Shown: one piece after another, positions 30,253 through 34,335 of the stretch
Position numbering within the stretch: the stretch's first letter is position 1
How the letters are laid out: every line of letters begins with the position of its first letter
Assembly: GCA_018699075.1 (NCBI GenBank)
Contig: JABIPV010000263.1
Location: 1-34,335 of the forward strand
DNA length: 34,335 nucleotides
DNA from: Kordiimonadaceae bacterium
Lineage (GTDB): Bacteria > Pseudomonadota > Alphaproteobacteria > Sphingomonadales > Emcibacteraceae
Direction of reading: 5' to 3'
Notes under the pieces: model-generated
What the model saw: only the letters and a program-made list of their open reading frames with translations
Databases searched by the model: none
Told to the model about the DNA's origin: nothing
Made by a program: the position numbers and the translations under genes

Positions 30253-31614
30253 ATGTTCGATAGCTTAAGTGATAAATTAGGCGGTATATTTGATAAACTT
30301 AAAAAGCGTGGTGCTTTATCGGAAAGCCACGTTGATGAAGCTATGCGTGAAGTACGTCTTGCGCTTCTTGAGGCTGATGTCGCGCTACCCGTCGTAAAAG
30401 ATTTTATTTCCAAGGTTAAAGCAAGTGCTGTCGGTCAAGAAGTTGTTAAGTCCGTAACGCCTGGTCAAATGGTTGTTAAGATCGTTAATGATCAATTAGT
30501 GGACATGCTAGGCGGCGACGCAAAAACAATTGATTTGAGCGCCCCAGCACCAGTACCAATGTTAATGGTTGGTTTGCAAGGGTCTGGTAAAACAACATCC
30601 ACAGCAAAAATTGCCAAACGCTTAAAAGTAAAAGAACGTAAAAAAGTTCTTATGGCGTCACTCGATGTTCAGCGCCCTGCGGCGATGGAACAACTCAAAA
30701 TATTAGGTGAGCAAATTGAGGTCGCGACGCTACCGATTATTACCGGTCAAATGCCTGTTGATATTGCAAAGCGCGCTATAACGGCTGCAAAACTACAAGG
30801 ATTTGATGTGGTAATGCTTGATACGGCAGGTCGTCTTCATGTTGATCAAGCTCTAATGGCCGAAGTGGTGGCGGTGCGCAATGCCGTTAACCCTCATGAA
30901 ACATTGCTTGTGGTTGATGCTTTAACGGGTCAAGACGCTGTGAATGTTGCTGAACAATTTGGCGAACAAGTTGGTGTCACTGGTGTGGTCCTTACCCGTA
31001 TGGACGGTGACGGCCGTGGTGGCGCCGCTTTAAGTATGCGCGCTGTAACAGGTAAGCCTATTAAGCTTGTCGGTGTTGGTGAAAAAATTGACGACCTAGA
31101 AGAATTTCATCCAGAGCGCGTTGCGTCACGCATTCTTGGTATGGGCGATGTTGTTTCCCTTGTGGAAAAAGCGGCCGAGACCATTGAGGCCGAAGACGCC
31201 GAACGCATGATGAAGAAAATGAAGAAAGGAATGTTTGATTTTGATGATTTACGTTCCCAACTTCAACAAATGAAAAAAATTGGTGGCATGGGGAGCATCT
31301 TAGGTATGTTGCCGGGCCTTGGTAAAATGCAAAAGCAGATTGCTGCAGCCAATATTGATGACAAAGTATTATTACGCCAAGAAGCGATCATTAATAGTAT
31401 GACGCCAAAAGAACGATCACGTCCAAAGCTGATGAATGCATCACGTAAGAAACGTATTGCAGCCGGTTCGGGTGTGACGGTTCAAGACGTCAATAAGTTA
31501 TTGAAAATGCAAAAGCAAATGGCGACGATGATGAAGAAAATGGGCAAAAAAGGGGGGCGGACACCGCTACCTGGTCAAATGCCACCCGGAATGGAAGGTT
31601 TGCTTCCGAAATAA
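30253..31614 (+). CDS. ffh: Signal recognition particle protein Ffh
   Basis: GLQGSGKTTSTAKIAKRL, DVQRPAAMEQL, DTAGRLHVDQALM, TRMDGDGRGGAALS, Met-rich M domain (GSILGMLPGLGKMQKQ). Confidence 0.98.
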   Translation: MFDSLSDKLGGIFDKLKKRGALSESHVDEAMREVRLALLEADVALPVVKDFISKVKASAVGQEVVKSVTPGQMVVKIVNDQLVDMLGGDAKTIDLSAPAPVPMLMVGLQGSGKTTSTAKIAKRLKVKERKKVLMASLDVQRPAAMEQLKILGEQIEVATLPIITGQMPVDIAKRAITAAKLQGFDVVMLDTAGRLHVDQALMAEVVAVRNAVNPHETLLVVDALTGQDAVNVAEQFGEQVGVTGVVLTRMDGDGRGGAALSMRAVTGKPIKLVGVGEKIDDLEEFHPERVASRILGMGDVVSLVEKAAETIEAEDAERMMKKMKKGMFDFDDLRSQLQQMKKIGGMGSILGMLPGLGKMQKQIAAANIDDKVLLRQEAIINSMTPKERSRPKLMNASRKKRIAAGSGVTVQDVNKLLKMQKQMATMMKKMGKKGGRTPLPGQMPPGMEGLLPK

Positions 31615-31682
31615 GGAAGTAAATCTTTTGAATAGAAATTAAATGAATTAATTGAATTAAAATAAGCTAAAGGAAAAATTAA

Positions 31683-32234
31683 ATGGCTGTTAAAATTAGA
31701 CTAGCACGTGGTGGTGCTAAAAAACGTCCTTATTACCGTGTTGTTGTTGCGGACGGACGTGCACCTCGTGATGGTAAATATATTGAAAAAGTAGGTACAC
31801 ATAACCCACTTCTTCCAAAAGATCATGAAGACCGTATTAAACTTGATGTTGAACGCATCCAATATTGGTTAGGTCAAGGCGCACAGCCTTCTGATCGTGT
31901 TGCTCGTTTTCTAGATGCCGCGGGCATCTTTAAGCGCGAAGCTCGTAATAACCCAAATAAAGCAAAACCTGGTGCAAAAGCGCAAGCGCGTGTTGAAGAG
32001 AAAAAAGATAAAAAAGCTGCTGCAATTGAAGCTGCTGCTGATGCTAAAGAAGCTGAAAAAGCTGCTGCAGAAGAAGCAAAAGCCGCTGAAAAAGCAGCTG
32101 CTGAAGCACCTGTTGAAGAAGCACCTGTTGTTGAAGAAGCGCCATCTGCTCAAGAAGCTCCAGTTGCAGAAGAAGCTCCAGCCGAAGAAGCTCCAGCCGA
32201 AGAAGCACCTGTTGCTAAAGAAGAAAAAGCTTAA
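31683..32234 (+). CDS. rpsP: 30S ribosomal protein bS16 with long Ala/Glu/Pro-rich C-terminal extension
   Basis: [43 protein letters not shown]..., then a KA/EA-rich tail ending in EAP repeats. Confidence 0.97.
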   Translation: MAVKIRLARGGAKKRPYYRVVVADGRAPRDGKYIEKVGTHNPLLPKDHEDRIKLDVERIQYWLGQGAQPSDRVARFLDAAGIFKREARNNPNKAKPGAKAQARVEEKKDKKAAAIEAAADAKEAEKAAAEEAKAAEKAAAEAPVEEAPVVEEAPSAQEAPVAEEAPAEEAPAEEAPVAKEEKA

Positions 32235-32239
32235 TACTT

Positions 32240-32830
32240 ATGGTTTTCTCTGCACATAATAAAGCATCACATAATGCGGATAAGAGCGAATCAGATATGG
32301 TTTGTCTTGGCGCAGTGTTTGGTGCAGCAGGTGTGCGAGGTGCCGTTCGTTTAAAAGTATTCACGGAGCAACTTAACTCAATTTCAGATTATGGCCCTTT
32401 AACAGTATTTGGACCTGAATTTCCAAAGGGGAAGAAATTCCCTGTTAAAATCCTTCATAATGTGAAAGGCGGCGTTGCGGTAAAACTTCAAGGTGTTGAT
32501 GATCGTGATTTGGCAGATGCTTTAAAGGGATCAAAACTTTATATTGATCGCGCGGCTTTGCCAGAAATTAAAAATGACAATGGTTTTTATTTTGAAGACC
32601 TCGTTGGTTTATTAGCCAAAGACGAAAATGATAATGTTTTTGGTAAAATTGATGGCGTTTTTAATTTTGGTGCGGGCGATATTATTGAAGTGAATTTCAA
32701 TACGGAAAAAGGAAAACGTATGTATCCTTTTTCAGATGAAATTGTACCAAAAGTGGATATGGAAGCGGGATTTGTTGTGATAAACCGTGAAGCCTTTGGC
32801 GATGGTTTAGAAGAAACGGAAACAGATTAG
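32240..32830 (+). CDS. rimM: 16S rRNA processing protein RimM
   Basis: VCLGAVFGAAGVRGAVRLKVFTE, GVDDRDLADALKGSKLYIDRAALP, YPFSDEIVPKVD. Start may be at internal M (about 32297). Confidence 0.95.
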   Translation: MVFSAHNKASHNADKSESDMVCLGAVFGAAGVRGAVRLKVFTEQLNSISDYGPLTVFGPEFPKGKKFPVKILHNVKGGVAVKLQGVDDRDLADALKGSKLYIDRAALPEIKNDNGFYFEDLVGLLAKDENDNVFGKIDGVFNFGAGDIIEVNFNTEKGKRMYPFSDEIVPKVDMEAGFVVINREAFGDGLEETETD

Positions 32831-32845
32831 AAAGAGAGTAAGAAC

Positions 32846-33568
32846 ATGTGGCAGGCACAAATTCTAACGCTTTTTCCAGAAATGTTTCCGGGGCCCCTAG
32901 GCCAATCCCTTGCGGGGAAGGCCTTGGAAAAGAAATTATGGGGCATGGATGTGATGCAAATTCGCGACCATGCCACGGACAAGCACCGATCTGTGGACGA
33001 TACGCCTTACGGCGGTGGTCCGGGAATGGTTATGCGGGCAGACGTTATGGGACGCGCAATTGATGCGGCCATTGAAAAACGACCTGCCAAGGTTAGTGAA
33101 GATGACTGGCCAACAGTGTATTTGTCACCCCGTGGTAAAAAATTGAATCAGGAAATGGTTCAGGATTTCGCGGGTAAAAAAGGAATAACGCTGATCTGCG
33201 GCCGATTCGAAGGCCTTGATGAGCGGGTGTTGGAAACGCGCAATATTATAGAGGTGAGCCTCGGTGATTTTGTGTTATCCGGCGGGGAACTTGCCGCACT
33301 GATGCTTACGGATGCAGTGGTTCGGCTTATTCCCGGTGTCATCGGTGAACCGGAGACATTAAGTGAAGAAAGTTTTACCAGTGGATTATTAGAATATCCG
33401 CAATATACCCGACCGCAACTGTGGGAAGGCAAAGAAATACCAGATGTTCTAATGTCAGGACATCACGAAAAAATTAGGAATTGGCGTCAAAATAAGTCAG
33501 AAAATTTGACAAAAGAAAGACGTCCAGACCTGTGGAATGAATTTAGTCGTCGAAAAAGTGATGATTGA
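32846..33568 (+). CDS. trmD: tRNA (guanine37-N1)-methyltransferase TrmD
   Basis: [80 protein letters not shown]. Confidence 0.98.
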   Translation: MWQAQILTLFPEMFPGPLGQSLAGKALEKKLWGMDVMQIRDHATDKHRSVDDTPYGGGPGMVMRADVMGRAIDAAIEKRPAKVSEDDWPTVYLSPRGKKLNQEMVQDFAGKKGITLICGRFEGLDERVLETRNIIEVSLGDFVLSGGELAALMLTDAVVRLIPGVIGEPETLSEESFTSGLLEYPQYTRPQLWEGKEIPDVLMSGHHEKIRNWRQNKSENLTKERRPDLWNEFSRRKSDD

Positions 33569-33624
33569 TATTGAATTATGGTTCAAAGTTGTTTAAAAGA
33601 ACCGCCGTATAAGGAATAAATATT

Positions 33625-34005
33625 ATGAATATGATTGAAAAAATTGAACAAGAGCAAATTGCTCAGTTAACAGACGGCAAAACCATCCCTGAGTTTGCCC
33701 CTGGTGATACACTAAAAATCAACGTGAAAGTTGTTGAAGGGTCGCGTGAGCGTATCCAGGCCTACGAAGGCGTATGTATTGCGCGTTCTAACCGTGCTAT
33801 GAATTCATCTTTTACAGTACGTAAAATTTCATACGGTGAAGGCGTGGAACGTGTGTTCCCACTTTACTCACCAAACGTAGACAGCATCGAAGTGATTCGT
33901 CGTGGTCGCGTTCGTCGTGCGAAACTTTACTATCTTCGTGGCCTCCGTGGTAAAAAAGCCCGTATTGCTGAAAAAACCGATTGGCATAAAAAGTCTGCGA
34001 AATAA
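33625..34005 (+). CDS. rplS: 50S ribosomal protein bL19
   Basis: [91 protein letters not shown]. Confidence 0.98.
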   Translation: MNMIEKIEQEQIAQLTDGKTIPEFAPGDTLKINVKVVEGSRERIQAYEGVCIARSNRAMNSSFTVRKISYGEGVERVFPLYSPNVDSIEVIRRGRVRRAKLYYLRGLRGKKARIAEKTDWHKKSAK

Positions 34006-34055
34006 GACCTGACCGTCTAAATAATTTCGAGGCTTTGTTATGAGAGCCTCTCGCT

Positions 34056-34088
34056 AAATGAGGCTCGGGAAACGGGGCCTCATTTTTT
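34056..34088 (+). terminator. Rho-independent terminator downstream of rplS
   Basis: aaatgaggc-(loop)-gcctcatttttt: 9-bp stem followed by a T-run. Confidence 0.85.
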
Positions 34089-34126
34089 GCGTTTAGAATG
34101 AGAAAATTTATATTTAGGAAAACCAA

Positions 34127-34335
34127 ATGAGTAGTCCGCGCACATTATATGATAAAATATGGGATGCCCATGTTGTTGAAGAACAGCAAAGTGGTAATAG
34201 CCTACTTTATATTGACCGTCATATCATTCATGAAGTCACAAGCCCGCAAGCGTTTGAAGGACTAAGATTGGCAGGACGTGATCTTCGTCGCGTGGAAACT
34301 ATTCTTGCGGTGCCAGATCATAATGTGCCAACAAC
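34127..34335 (+). CDS. leuC: 3-isopropylmalate dehydratase large subunit (partial, runs off the window)
   Basis: [69 protein letters not shown] is a canonical LeuC N-terminus. Confidence 0.96.
   Translation, partial: MSSPRTLYDKIWDAHVVEEQQSGNSLLYIDRHIIHEVTSPQAFEGLRLAGRDLRRVETILAVPDHNVPT

Noticed and set aside
31915-32259. 114-aa Lys/Leu-rich ORF overlapping rpsP
   Set aside because: Frame-shifted reading of the repetitive rpsP tail, giving a KKLLLK-type low-complexity product.
34042-34056. Leucine leader peptide (ATG AGA GCC TCT CGC TAA, MRASR) before leuC
   Set aside because: Contains no leucine codons and no RBS, so it does not support classical leucine attenuation.
1-34335. tRNA, rRNA, 4.5S RNA, CRISPR array, transposase or phage genes
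   Set aside because: Looked for characteristic motifs and repeats by eye and found none; a tRNAscan-SE/Infernal run would be needed to exclude RNAs formally.

Overview
This is a 34.3 kb, AT-leaning bacterial chromosomal window. Gene content and order (ccm operon beside acnA, ffh-rpsP-rimM-trmD-rplS, DUF2794, RpoH-type promoter architecture) point to an alphaproteobacterium. Most of it is core housekeeping: folD (partial), yggT, polA, a lone ABC-2-type ATPase, nadB, a DUF2794 gene, a GST/beta-etherase-like gene, htpG, acnA, a System I cytochrome c maturation cluster (ccmABC-D-EFGHI, interrupted by one opposite-strand gene), yciB/ispZ, ftsY, mtaB, a DASS/SLC13 transporter, an outer-membrane beta-barrel, ffh-rpsP-rimM-trmD-rplS and leuC (partial). 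I saw no mobile element, CRISPR array, rRNA or tRNA. The least explained part is 0.9-4.2 kb. It encodes a large protein in which an SBBP-like beta-propeller lies between flagellin/FliD-like segments. The gene is split by an apparent 1-nt deletion at a GGG run near 1199 and is followed by a FliL-like exported protein. Other items worth checking are a large imperfect stem-loop with a polypyrimidine loop upstream of the GST gene, an RpoH-like promoter upstream of htpG, overlapping alternative hairpins between rplS and leuC, and a shared AT-rich dyad in front of ffh and rpsP.
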